A stretch of 64,000 bases of DNA, taken from assembly GCA_910585905.1 (NCBI GenBank), contig CAJUID010000010.1:12305-76304 (forward strand), given 5' to 3'. The notes below the pieces were generated by a model. The model was not told where the DNA came from. It ran no database searches and saw only the letters and a program-made list of their open reading frames with translations. The DNA is from an uncultured Lachnospiraceae bacterium. GTDB lineage: Bacteria > Bacillota > Clostridia > Lachnospirales > Lachnospiraceae. The translations under genes and the position numbers were made by a program. Every line of letters starts with the position of its first letter. The first letter of the stretch is position 1. Positions 33,318 to 41,930 of the stretch are shown here, piece by piece.

Positions 33318-35615
33318 ATGAGAAATAAAAAAACAATTATGGCAGTTGGTCTTACTTGTGTATTGGCGTCTGGTTTATTGCTTGGAAATATAGATTATGC
33401 AACGCATACGTATGCGGCTGCAAAGTTAGCGGCAGCGGAGGTGACAACGGTTGCCGGAGCCGTGAAAAAGAATGCGGCACAGAAAAAGGCAGCAGAGGGT
33501 GTGGAAAAGGAAGAATCTGTTTATGTTACCCTAAATGCGGATGGCAGGACAGAGGAGATTGTGGTATCGGATTGGTTAAAAAATTCTGGTGTGGGCACGA
33601 CACTTAGGGATCAATCTGACTTGAGCGATATCCAAAATACAAAGGGGGATGAGAAGTTTACACAGGACGGGAAGGATCTTTCCTGGGAGGCAGAGGATCA
33701 GGATATCTATTATCAGGGTAAGAGTGATAAAGAGCTTCCTGTCAGCATGGAAATTACGTATAAATTGGATGGGCAGGAAATTTTGCCGGAAGAGCTTGCC
33801 GGAAAGAGTGGAAAGCTAGAGATGAAGATTACCTATAAAAATAACTCAAAGAAGAAAGTAAAAGTTGCAGGAGTTAAAAAGGAAGTATATACCCCTTTTG
33901 TTATGGCAACTGGAATGATTCTTCCAGTGGAGAAGTTTTCAAATGTAAAAGTAGATAATGGGCAGGTTTTATCGGAAGGTGATAATGATATTGTTGCCAT
34001 ATATGGCATGCCAGGATTAAAGGAAAGTCTAGACCTAGACTATCTTGACTTTGGGGAGGATGTATCAGTTGACTTGGATAAGGTGGCTGATAAGATTACA
34101 GATACAGCAACAATTACTGCAGATGTGACAGATTTTGAATTGGGGCAAACTTATACGGTTGCAACGGCAAGTATATTTAAGGATATTGATTTTGGTGATT
34201 TGGATGGCGCGGATGAGTTAGATGATAAAATGGATGACCTGGGGGATGCTGCCACAGAGCTTGTGGATGGATCTGATAAGATTCAGGATAACCTAAACAA
34301 TCTAGACAGTAAATTTGATACCTATGCGGAAGCAGTTGGGACACTGAAGAGCAGTGTGAAGACACTTGATAATGGCAGCCAGAAAATTAATAAGGCAGCT
34401 GGAAAATATACTAGTTCTGCAGATAAACTTTTAGGTGCAGTCAATACTTATGTGGATGGTGCAAAAACATTTTCGGAGAGTACAAAGACATATAGCCAGG
34501 GCACAAAGAAACTGGTAGATGGTGTAGGGCAGCTATATAATGCAGCTTCTCCGTTCCCGAAGTCTTATAAAGAGTTTGATGCACAGCTGGAATCCTATAC
34601 GACAGGGGTAAATACTCTGCTCTCTGAGGAGAATATAAACGGCATAGCAGATGCTGCCGCTACGTTAAAAAGCGGTGTCGGGACGGTAGATAATGGAGTA
34701 AAGAAGGTACAGTCTGGGGTTGCTGCTATCAATAAAGGAGCTAGTGACTTAAATAATCAGGATACCAAGGCATTGATTCAGGGACTGCAGGAGGTTGCGG
34801 TAAGTGGGGACGCTAAGGCCAGCCAGGTAGCAAAGATGGCGATTGCCTATATTCAGGGAGCAGAGAAATTGGCAGCTACTGTGGATGCCAGCACAAACGG
34901 AAAACCAGACGGCGAACTGGACGGAAATGGGGAAAAAGATCTGGCAACAGCACTTGCACAGATTGGAGCGGCAACAGATACGGAATCGAAAGAAGTAAAT
35001 CTCTATAATGGGGCTGAAGCCTTAGAGCAGGGTGCAAAAGAGATTTCTAAAAATGCTGAGTCGATCCGTGGGTATAAGACACCAATTATGAATGCAAGCG
35101 GAACCATTAACGGAAGTATCGCAGAGATTACATCTAATCTTAGTACAATCTACAAGAACGGGCAGTTAATAACGGCGAACAATGGGGAACTGGAAAAGGC
35201 GGCAGACTCGCTTTCGAAAAATGCCGGAAAAATAAAGAAAAACAGCAAAAAATTAACTGCGTCTAGTGCAAGTTTTCGGAAAGCGACAAAAACACTTGCA
35301 AATGGCACTAAAAAGTTGTTTAATGGAGTACAGAAGTTAGCAGGTTCTACAGATCAGGTATCGGATGGCATTAGCAAGCTGGCAGAAGGAGCCATTGACC
35401 TATATGATGGCATGAAGAAGTTCCAGGAAGAAGGAACAGAGAAATTGGCAGATACTGTGACAAGTATTTTGGATGGCAGTGATGACCTGCAAAACAGGGC
35501 AAAGGCAGTTAATAAGGCTGCAAAAAATTACAAGAGTTTTTCCGGCATATCAGATGGGATGGATGGAAGTGTAAAATTTATTATGACAACAAAGGAGATA
35601 AAGGCGGAAAAATAA
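33318..35615 (+). CDS. Secreted coiled-coil protein with YhgE/Pip-like repeats
   Basis: 765 residues from ATG 33318, 9 nt after AGGAGG; ATGs at 33309 and 33312 are too close. An N-terminal signal peptide (MAVGLTCVLASGLLLGNI, with an Ala-rich cleavage region near residue 30) is followed by a beta-rich region (about 60-270). A long helical region (about 290-750) then shows repeated Leu-x-x-Gly and Asp-Gly-x-x-x-Leu heptad-like units, such as LVDGSDKIQDNLNNLDSK and LAEGAIDLYDGMKKF. These resemble the YhgE/Pip ectodomain found with MMPL pumps, but the usual C-terminal membrane helices are absent. It is probably the extracytoplasmic partner of the pump, 13 bp upstream. Confidence 0.75.
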   Translation: MRNKKTIMAVGLTCVLASGLLLGNIDYATHTYAAAKLAAAEVTTVAGAVKKNAAQKKAAEGVEKEESVYVTLNADGRTEEIVVSDWLKNSGVGTTLRDQSDLSDIQNTKGDEKFTQDGKDLSWEAEDQDIYYQGKSDKELPVSMEITYKLDGQEILPEELAGKSGKLEMKITYKNNSKKKVKVAGVKKEVYTPFVMATGMILPVEKFSNVKVDNGQVLSEGDNDIVAIYGMPGLKESLDLDYLDFGEDVSVDLDKVADKITDTATITADVTDFELGQTYTVATASIFKDIDFGDLDGADELDDKMDDLGDAATELVDGSDKIQDNLNNLDSKFDTYAEAVGTLKSSVKTLDNGSQKINKAAGKYTSSADKLLGAVNTYVDGAKTFSESTKTYSQGTKKLVDGVGQLYNAASPFPKSYKEFDAQLESYTTGVNTLLSEENINGIADAAATLKSGVGTVDNGVKKVQSGVAAINKGASDLNNQDTKALIQGLQEVAVSGDAKASQVAKMAIAYIQGAEKLAATVDASTNGKPDGELDGNGEKDLATALAQIGAATDTESKEVNLYNGAEALEQGAKEISKNAESIRGYKTPIMNASGTINGSIAEITSNLSTIYKNGQLITANNGELEKAADSLSKNAGKIKKNSKKLTASSASFRKATKTLANGTKKLFNGVQKLAGSTDQVSDGISKLAEGAIDLYDGMKKFQEEGTEKLADTVTSILDGSDDLQNRAKAVNKAAKNYKSFSGISDGMDGSVKFIMTTKEIKAEK

Positions 35616-35629
35616 AGGGAGTGCATAGT

Positions 35630-36256
35630 TTGGGCAAGATCGAAGAAAATAAAAAAGAAAAAAAACAGGCGCTGCTTCATGCCGCATTTGAGCTTTTTAC
35701 TGAAAAGGGGATTGACAATACCTCTGTATCAGAAATTGCAAAAGGCGCGAAGTTGGGAAAGGGAACCTTTTATCTCTATTTTAAGGATAAGTTTGAGATA
35801 CAGAACTGCCTGATTGCGCACCAGGCCAATATGATTTTTGAAAAGGCAAATCATAAACTCAATGACAAAGTTTTGGAAAAAGCGGTGGAATCGCTGGAGG
35901 ACTGTGTGATCTATCTTGCAGACAATATTATCGACCAGTTGAATGAAAATCCATCCCTGCTCCGTTTTATTTCTAAAAACCTAAGCTGGGGGGTATTTTC
36001 CAGTATAAGGATTTTTGATCTGGACAATAGGAACTGTATGGATGTGTTTGAATCTCTGCTAGAGGCATCGAAAAAAAAGTACCGTCAAGAAGAGCTAATG
36101 ATTTATATGATTGTAGAATTGATCAATGCCACCTGCTACAATGTGATATTATACAAGAGCCCTGTAGATTTGCAGACATTGAAGACAGAGCTTTTTATAA
36201 CGGTGCGGAATATACTGCATCAGTTTGAATGTGTGCCCGCATTCCCAGAAAAATAA
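35630..36256 (+). CDS. TetR-family transcriptional regulator
   Basis: 208 residues from TTG 35630 (GGGAG 8 nt upstream); a GTG at 35621 is the alternative start. The N-terminal helix-turn-helix is clear: ALLHAAFELFTEKGIDNTSVSEIA then LGKGTFYLYFKDKFEI. The ligand-binding half is helical and less conserved, as usual. As the last gene of the MMPL operon, it probably represses that operon through the TGAC-N5-GTCA sites at 31103 and 31149 and thus itself. Confidence 0.93.
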   Translation: MGKIEENKKEKKQALLHAAFELFTEKGIDNTSVSEIAKGAKLGKGTFYLYFKDKFEIQNCLIAHQANMIFEKANHKLNDKVLEKAVESLEDCVIYLADNIIDQLNENPSLLRFISKNLSWGVFSSIRIFDLDNRNCMDVFESLLEASKKKYRQEELMIYMIVELINATCYNVILYKSPVDLQTLKTELFITVRNILHQFECVPAFPEK

Positions 36257-36267
36257 GTGGAAGAAAG

Positions 36268-36332
36268 CACCTCTTTGTGATAAGATTTGTTTGGGAGTTT
36301 TGATACAAATCTTGGCAAAGGGGTGTTTTTTT
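36268..36332 (+). terminator. Terminator-like hairpin overlapping the ribosome site of the next gene
   Basis: CACCTCTTTG (36268-36277) pairs with CAAAGGGGTG (36316-36325). Inside it a perfect stem joins AAGATTTGT (36282-36290) and ACAAATCTT (36305-36313). Seven T follow (36326-36332) and the ATG of the hydE-like gene comes immediately. The Shine-Dalgarno AAAGGGG lies in the 3' arm. The structure can end the TetR operon and also hide the ribosome site, so it may be a control element. Confidence 0.7.
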
Positions 36333-37358
36333 ATGGGAAAATGTATGGATACATTTGTAAATAAATTGATGGCAGTAGGAAATCTTGGGAAAGAGGAGTT
36401 TACAGAGCTTTTAAAGTTTAGGAATATCGAGACAACGGAGTATCTAAATGAAAAGGCATGTCTGGTCAGGCAGAAGGTAAAAGGGAACAAAATTCAACTC
36501 TGGGGCAGGGTTCCCATCAGCAGTTATTGCCGATATGACTGCAAGATGTGTGGGTTAAGGCGGGATAACCAGTTTGCCATACGGTTTCGGATGGAGACAT
36601 CGCTTATTGTCGATTGTTGTCTTGACTTTGCCAGGAGAGGTATTACAAACTTTTTGTTGGAAAGCGGGGATGATACTTACTATACAGAGCAGTGGGTTGA
36701 GGAAATTTTGACTGCACTTAAGGATGCCGTGAAGGGCTGTAGGATTATTCTGGCTTTGGGAGAAAAGACAGAATCGGCTTATAGGCGCTGGCGCGCAAAT
36801 GGAGTGGAAGGATACCTGCTGCGTCATGGGAGTGCAGAGGAACAGCATTTTAAGAAGATTTATCCCTCCAATATGTCGTTGCTTTTAAGAAAACAACAGC
36901 TCTGGCAGTTAAAAAATATTGGGTACAAGGTTGGAACCGGTTTTTTGATCGGTATTCCCTATCAGGGGATTGCCAATGTGTTGGAGGATATTCAATTTAT
37001 AAAATCGTTTGGGGCTTCCATTGTAGATATGGGGGCATTTGTACCTGCAAGGCATACACCGTTTGAGCGGGAACGCAGCGGGAATGGTGATATGACAACT
37101 TACATAATGGCAATCTTTCGGTTAATGCTGCCGGATGCAATGATCATTGCCAATCCGACATTAGACTGTGTGTTACGTGATGGGCGGATGCAGGCGGTTC
37201 AGGCTGGGGCAGATGCTGTTATTGTAGATTTGGATATTAAGGCTGTGATAGAAGGTTATGGAGTATATGAGAGAAAAAATGGCCGGTTTTTATTGCCGAT
37301 GGATCAGGTAGATGAGATTCGGGGACAGATTCAGGTGATGGGGTTGGATTCTGATTAA
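36333..37358 (+). CDS. hydE: HydE-like radical SAM protein ([FeFe]-hydrogenase maturase type)
   Basis: 341 residues from ATG 36333. The radical SAM cluster motif is CRYDCKMCGLRRDN near residue 65, matching the CxxxCxxCG(I/L)RR form typical of HydE. The BioB/HydE-type barrel follows, with FLLESGDDTYY, ILALGEKTESAYRRW, GYLLRHGSAEEQHFKKIYP, VGTGFLIGIPYQ and GAFVPARHTPF. HydE takes part in building the two-iron subcluster of [FeFe] hydrogenases. A hydrogenase gene lies 24 kb away at 61037; hydF and hydG are not in the window. PylB-like or methylornithine-type relatives are alternatives. The next gene follows after 12 bp. Confidence 0.78.
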   Translation: MGKCMDTFVNKLMAVGNLGKEEFTELLKFRNIETTEYLNEKACLVRQKVKGNKIQLWGRVPISSYCRYDCKMCGLRRDNQFAIRFRMETSLIVDCCLDFARRGITNFLLESGDDTYYTEQWVEEILTALKDAVKGCRIILALGEKTESAYRRWRANGVEGYLLRHGSAEEQHFKKIYPSNMSLLLRKQQLWQLKNIGYKVGTGFLIGIPYQGIANVLEDIQFIKSFGASIVDMGAFVPARHTPFERERSGNGDMTTYIMAIFRLMLPDAMIIANPTLDCVLRDGRMQAVQAGADAVIVDLDIKAVIEGYGVYERKNGRFLLPMDQVDEIRGQIQVMGLDSD

Positions 37359-37370
37359 AGGTGGTATGCG

Positions 37371-38123
37371 TTGGAGATAAAAATAATTCTTTGGGATGAC
37401 GATATCGGATGGTGCGAAAGGCTTCGGAAGGAGCTGGAAAAGGAAAATATTGCTGTGGAGGAGGCAGAAGGATGGGAGGATTTACAATGGAGGCTTCTGC
37501 ATGGTGAAGGGAAGGCGGATCTATGCTATGGTATGCAAGGGGAGTCTGTTTCAGGGCGGGAAGAAATCCTTGCAGTCTTGTTGTCTGGCCAGAAGCTTCT
37601 AGAAGAACTGCGGGAAGGATGGGAAGATTTTCTTAGAAAAATTTGCCGTCTTAGTGCTATCCCGGTTCTTTATATTGCAGAGGCTTTGGAGGATAGGGAG
37701 GAATTGCAGGTTTTTTCTCTAGGAGTTTCAGATTATATTGGAAGGAAAAGAGATATCTCGATTTGTGTTGCAAGGATTTATGCTTGTGTCTGGAAATGTG
37801 GTCGAAATCGGGACAAGGACGGTATAGAGTGGGGATTTACAATGGATGAAAGAGCGCATCAGTTTAATTGTGGTGGGGTAGTTGTTAATTTAACGCCAAA
37901 GGAATACCTTGTGTTGTCCCGACTGTTTCAAGACAGGGGAAAAGTAGTACCAAGAAAAGAATTATTGTCTGCGGCATGGGGGGTGGAGTCTTTGAGCGGA
38001 GATCGAGTATTAGATACCATAATTAAACAGTTGCGTGGCAAGTTAAAGCCTCTTTCTCTAAACATTTGTTCAAAATACGGCGTAGGGTATATGCTCAAAC
38101 GAAATTTGTCAAAAAATGCGTAG
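37371..38123 (+). CDS. OmpR-type regulator with degenerate receiver domain
   Basis: 250 residues from TTG 37371, with AAAGGTGG 6 nt upstream; the nearby ATG is out of frame. The N-terminal half is a receiver-like fold: the acidic patch DDD is at residues 9-11, but Gly54 stands where the phosphorylated Asp belongs and Arg replaces the switch Lys (GVSDYIGRKR). A variable insertion follows residue 55. The C-terminal half is a winged helix of the OmpR/PhoB type (VVVNLTPKEYLVLSRLFQDR, RVLDTIIKQLRGKL, YGVGYML). It should bind DNA but not be controlled by classical phosphorylation. No kinase gene is adjacent; it seems co-transcribed with the hydE-like gene. Confidence 0.8.
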   Translation: MEIKIILWDDDIGWCERLRKELEKENIAVEEAEGWEDLQWRLLHGEGKADLCYGMQGESVSGREEILAVLLSGQKLLEELREGWEDFLRKICRLSAIPVLYIAEALEDREELQVFSLGVSDYIGRKRDISICVARIYACVWKCGRNRDKDGIEWGFTMDERAHQFNCGGVVVNLTPKEYLVLSRLFQDRGKVVPRKELLSAAWGVESLSGDRVLDTIIKQLRGKLKPLSLNICSKYGVGYMLKRNLSKNA

Positions 38124-38142
38124 ATTCTGAGTATTCATTTAG

Positions 38143-38171
38143 TTGACAACTTTATTTTTAAGTAATACTAT
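38143..38171 (+). promoter_or_regulatory. Promoter of the SARP-like regulator
   Basis: TTGACA (38143-38148), a 17-nt spacer and TACTAT (38166-38171), 98 bp before the start codon at 38270. Confidence 0.7.
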
Positions 38172-38269
38172 ATACCTAGGGTAAAATTTGTAGAAAATTG
38201 ATACAGGGTGCGCATTGGGAACATGTATAAGGAATATTGCGCTAAATCTGCGCTAAAGTAAGGAGAAAC

Positions 38270-39067
38270 ATGAGAACAATAGTTGTCAGTGACGAAAGAA
38301 TGGAGATTGTTTCCTTTCAGTTTGAAGTCAGGAATTTTCGTGAGATCAAAATTGTAGGAACATTTGAAGATGATGAGGAGGCAATGCGTTTCGCGAGAAA
38401 ACATGAGATTGATTTAGCTATTATCAATGCCTCTATGAATGGCAAGGACGGAATACTGCTGGGAAGCAGGCTTCGGGAAATCTTTCCGGACATACTTTTG
38501 ATTTTTTTCTCCAATGTAGAGCAATATGCCATACAAGCAACAAGGCTGCGTGCTGTGGCATTTCTGATTAAGCCATATACGAATGATGAGCTGTTTTATG
38601 CACTTGAGTCAGCTAGATTGCTTTCGAGAAGGAGAAAAAAACGCCGCATATATGTAAAGACATTTGGTCATTTTGATCTTTTTATTGACGACCAGCCAAT
38701 TATGTTTCGGAGCGGTAAGGCAAAAGAGCTTTTGGCGCTTTTGGTAGACAGGCAGGGCGGCACTGTGAATACGGATCAAGTGATTTGCGCATTGTGGGAA
38801 GAAAGACCCAATGATGAAGCGACACAGAACCTTTGCAGTAAGGTATCACGTAATCTTCTAAGAGAATTAGAGGAATATGGCATAAAAGAAATCTTAATTG
38901 CAGAGCGTGGTGTCCGCCGGGTTGATACAGAGTTGTTTGAATGCGATTTATATGATTTTCTTGCCGGTGAAGAGAAGGCAAGAAAGCAGTTTGCGGGGGA
39001 ATATATGTCTGATTATAGTTGGGCTGAGGAGCGTGTCGGCCAGTTGCTAAGATACGCATCTGAATAG
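38270..39067 (+). CDS. Receiver-winged-helix (SARP-like) regulator lacking the phospho-Asp
   Basis: 265 residues from ATG 38270, with AAGGAG 5-6 nt upstream. Residues 1-120 form a receiver domain with acidic Asp8-Glu9 and the switch region FLIKPYTNDEL. The phosphorylation site reads IINASMNGKDG, so Asn53 replaces Asp and the usual Pro is also lost. Residues 128-225 are a winged helix of the SARP/OmpR kind (TFGHFDLFIDDQPIMFRSGK, ELLALLVDRQGGTVNTDQVI). A short tail follows without a full BTAD domain. It probably acts without phosphorylation. It is a single gene, ended by a strong terminator, directly before spo0A. Confidence 0.82.
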   Translation: MRTIVVSDERMEIVSFQFEVRNFREIKIVGTFEDDEEAMRFARKHEIDLAIINASMNGKDGILLGSRLREIFPDILLIFFSNVEQYAIQATRLRAVAFLIKPYTNDELFYALESARLLSRRRKKRRIYVKTFGHFDLFIDDQPIMFRSGKAKELLALLVDRQGGTVNTDQVICALWEERPNDEATQNLCSKVSRNLLRELEEYGIKEILIAERGVRRVDTELFECDLYDFLAGEEKARKQFAGEYMSDYSWAEERVGQLLRYASE

Positions 39068-39070
39068 GTG

Positions 39071-39120
39071 AAAAATGAGAATACGATAGAAGTCAAGTCC
39101 TATCGTATTCTCATTTTTAT
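39071..39120 (+). terminator. Strong bidirectional-type terminator
   Basis: A perfect 19-bp stem joins 39071-39089 and 39100-39118 (core TGAGAATACGATAG), with A-rich 5' and T-rich 3' ends. It isolates the SARP-like gene from spo0A. Confidence 0.92.
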
Positions 39121-39334
39121 TTATTCTTGACTCTATCAATTATGTGCCATCAACTTAAATACTGCCTGTGAATCGCTGCAATTATTCGAATTATGGCGGT
39201 GTATTGGGAAATGGGTCTGTAATTGCAGATAGAGCAGCATGAAATTTCGGATTTTACGCAAAAATCTGCCGCAATCTGTCATGGATTACATTTCAATTAC
39301 TTTTGGTTTCCTCTATTTATCCGCAGTTCTTTTC

Positions 39335-39399
39335 TATAATAGTAAAAAGTTAAGGAATAAAGAAAGAAAATGTTGAGGAGGTGTCGATTGACATCAGAA
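39335..39399 (+). promoter_or_regulatory. Upstream region of spo0A: -10 box and possible 0A box
   Basis: TATAAT (39335-39340) has only a weak -35 (TCTATT) at 17-nt spacing. TGTCGATTGACA at 39382-39393 contains a 6-of-7 match to the Spo0A box TGTCGAA and is nearly an inverted repeat. Autoregulation by Spo0A is possible. The rest of 39121-39334 shows nothing I recognise. Confidence 0.35.
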
Positions 39400-39410
39400 T
39401 GGAGGAAACT

Positions 39411-40268
39411 ATGGAGACGACTGGTTTACGCGTAATTATCGCGGATAATAACGTACAGGACCGAGAAAGTAAACAAAATACCATGACAAGTATGGGAATG
39501 GAAGTTATTCTGGCTACGGGCAATGGAAGTAAGGCATTAGAGATGATCAGAAAGGAAAAACCAGATGTGGTTGTAATGGATATGATCTTGCCAGGTATTG
39601 ATGGAATTGGGATTTTGGAAGAAATCAACAAGACAGCCTACATAGAAAAACGCCCCATTTTTATTATCGAGACGGCACTGCGTATGGAGAATCTGGTTGA
39701 GGAAGCTATTCAGGCGGGAGCAGATTACTATATGATGAAGCCTGTATCCAATACGATGCTAATTAAAAGGGTTTCACAGTTAGTGGAACACCGCAAGGAA
39801 GAGACAAAAGGCGTTTTAAGGGCGAATGTCTACAGAGACATTCCGGCAAGGGAAGAGGAAGTTACCAAGGAAAAAAATAATGTGAATGACGGCTATAACC
39901 TTTCGGGGGATTTAGAAATTGATGTAACAAATATTTTGCTGGAAATTGGGATACCAGCCCATATTAAGGGGTATCAGTATATTAGAGAAGGGATTATAAT
40001 GGCATTTTACGACAGAAATATGCTGCATTATATTACAAAGTTTTTATATCCAGCGATTGCGAAGAAATATAAGACAACCTCAAGTAGTGTGGAGAGAACA
40101 ATCCGTCATGCGATTGAGGTAGCATGGCGACGAGGGAATATGGACACGCTTGAGGAGGTTTTTGGAAATACAATCTGTGCGGGCAAGGGCAAACCAACAA
40201 ATTCTGAATTTATGGCATTATTAACAGACAAGCTTCGTCTGGAATACAGGACACGCTCTGCTTCTTAA
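39411..40268 (+). CDS. spo0A: Sporulation master regulator Spo0A
   Basis: 285 residues from ATG 39411, with GGAGG 5 nt upstream; a GTG at 39381 directly abuts GAGGAG and is less likely. The receiver domain has ADNN near residue 11, the phosphorylated Asp57 in VVVMDMILPGIDG and the Lys of YMMKPVSN. The C-terminal Spo0A effector domain is diagnostic: ITNILLEIGIPAHIKGYQYI-type sequence, FLYPAIAKKY, SSVERTIRHAIEVAWRRG and KPTNSEFMALL. It controls entry into sporulation and other stationary-phase programmes. The usual upstream neighbour spoIVB is not here; the SARP-like regulator is instead. Confidence 0.96.
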   Translation: METTGLRVIIADNNVQDRESKQNTMTSMGMEVILATGNGSKALEMIRKEKPDVVVMDMILPGIDGIGILEEINKTAYIEKRPIFIIETALRMENLVEEAIQAGADYYMMKPVSNTMLIKRVSQLVEHRKEETKGVLRANVYRDIPAREEEVTKEKNNVNDGYNLSGDLEIDVTNILLEIGIPAHIKGYQYIREGIIMAFYDRNMLHYITKFLYPAIAKKYKTTSSSVERTIRHAIEVAWRRGNMDTLEEVFGNTICAGKGKPTNSEFMALLTDKLRLEYRTRSAS

Positions 40269-40278
40269 GTATGTGAAA

Positions 40279-40365
40279 CTTGACGCTAATTCTGATTTCA
40301 TGTATGATATAGGATATGTGATGAAGAATTGGCGTCAAGCTGCGTTTATGTGTATACATGTATAC
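40279..40365. promoter_or_regulatory. Long stem and 14-bp palindrome between spo0A and gltA
   Basis: CTTGACGCTAATTCT (40279-40293) pairs with AGAATTGGCGTCAAG (40325-40339) with one G-T pair. Then GTATACATGTATAC (40352-40365) is a perfect palindrome 58 bp before the gltA start. The stem may end spo0A transcription, although no T-run follows. The palindrome looks like an operator. Confidence 0.55.
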
Positions 40366-40423
40366 GAAAATGCATATATTCCTTTTGGGCAGATGTCCTT
40401 AGGGAAGTGAGAGGAGGAATGTA

Positions 40424-41782
40424 ATGAGTTATAGTGATTCCATGATGGCATTGAGCGATGTACTGAATAATAAATTTGATGAATTGCTAGAAAATTGTAT
40501 GAGATCGGGTGTTATTGATTTAAATTTATATCAGGAATATGATGTGAAAAGAGGTCTTCGCGACAGTACAGGAAAGGGCGTTTTGACTGGCCTGACTGAA
40601 ATTTCAGATGTCAGTGGGTACAATATTGTAGAAGGCGTGAAAGAGCCTGCCGATGGAAAGCTTTATTATCAGGGGTATGATGTGAAAAAACTTGTCGGAA
40701 AAGGTCTTGAGAAGCGTTTCGCATTTGAGGAGACAACTTATCTTTTGTTGTTTGGAAAATTGCCTGACGAGGAACAGTTAGCAACATTTGTTGAGATTTT
40801 GACCAGTTTGCAGGAATTGTCTGCGCAGTTTATCCGTGATGTGATTATGAAAGCGCCAAGCCCAAACCTGATGAATGGGTTGCAGAGAAGTGTTTTGACA
40901 TTATATTCTTTTGATAAGAACCCAGATGATACGTCTGTACCGAATGTGCTCCGGCAGTCGCTGCAGCTTGTGGCAAAGCTGCCTTTGATCGCAGTGTATA
41001 ATTATCATGCGTACAGGCATTTTAATTTTTTTGACAGCCTGGTGATCAAACCAGCTAAGCCAGAATATTCTACAGCAGAAAATATTTTGCATATGCTTCG
41101 TCCAGACGGGGAGTTCTCAAAGTTGGAGGCGAGGGTCTTAGATGCTGCGCTCGTGCTGCATGCAGAGCATGGTGGAGGAAATAATTCTACATTTACAAAC
41201 CATGTAGTAACATCATCCGGGACAGACACTTATTCTGCGGTTGCTGCATCTATTGCATCCTTAAAAGGACCTCGGCATGGCGGGGCTAACTTAAAGGTTC
41301 AGCAGATGTTTGGAGATTTGAAAAAAAGCTGCAAAGAAGACACATCGGAGGATGGAATTCGTACATATCTGCAAAAAGTTTTAAGCAAGGAGGCTTTTGA
41401 TGGTTCCGGCTTGATCTATGGCATGGGACATGCAGTCTATACTCTGTCAGACCCGAGGGAAGTTGTTATGAAAGAGTATGCCAGAATGCTTGCTGCGGCA
41501 AAAGGAATGGAGGAGGAATTTGCTCTCTATGATAAAGTAGAGCGCATTGCTGCAGATTTGATTTCCCACCGCTCCCATGTGATGAAACCAGTCTGTGCGA
41601 ATGTCGATTTTTATAGCGGATTGATTTATTCTATGCTTGGCATACCGGAGGAGCTGTTTACGCCGCTTTTTGCCATTTCCCGTATTTCTGGGTGGAGTGC
41701 GCACCGTTTAGAGGAGCTTGTGAACAAGGGCAAGATTATCCGTCCGGCCTATAAATATGTTGGCCATCATTATGAGCTGTAA
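40424..41782 (+). CDS. gltA: Citrate synthase
   Basis: 452 residues, with GAGAGGAGGAATGTA before the ATG. It condenses oxaloacetate and acetyl-CoA to citrate. The large domain has GYNIVEGVKEPADGKLYYQG, and FEETTYLLLFGKLP. Catalytic-site regions are LHAEHGGGNNSTF, LKGPRHGGAN and GMGHAVYTLSDPR. The C-terminal small domain ends with FAISRISGWSAHRLEEL. The 450-residue form with an N-terminal extension is common in Clostridia. It is a single gene here; in such fermenters it usually serves glutamate synthesis rather than a full cycle. Confidence 0.96.
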   Translation: MSYSDSMMALSDVLNNKFDELLENCMRSGVIDLNLYQEYDVKRGLRDSTGKGVLTGLTEISDVSGYNIVEGVKEPADGKLYYQGYDVKKLVGKGLEKRFAFEETTYLLLFGKLPDEEQLATFVEILTSLQELSAQFIRDVIMKAPSPNLMNGLQRSVLTLYSFDKNPDDTSVPNVLRQSLQLVAKLPLIAVYNYHAYRHFNFFDSLVIKPAKPEYSTAENILHMLRPDGEFSKLEARVLDAALVLHAEHGGGNNSTFTNHVVTSSGTDTYSAVAASIASLKGPRHGGANLKVQQMFGDLKKSCKEDTSEDGIRTYLQKVLSKEAFDGSGLIYGMGHAVYTLSDPREVVMKEYARMLAAAKGMEEEFALYDKVERIAADLISHRSHVMKPVCANVDFYSGLIYSMLGIPEELFTPLFAISRISGWSAHRLEELVNKGKIIRPAYKYVGHHYEL

Positions 41783-41930
41783 TATCAGTTGTTTTAACAA
41801 ATTTTTGTATATTTAAAGAAAGATAAGCCATACTAATTTCGTAAAAGTAAGAGGAAAATGCAGCATTGCAGATTATTTCTTTGGCGGGAAAGGACATTTG
41901 TGGTGTTACAGTATTCCTTAAAAGAAAGGT

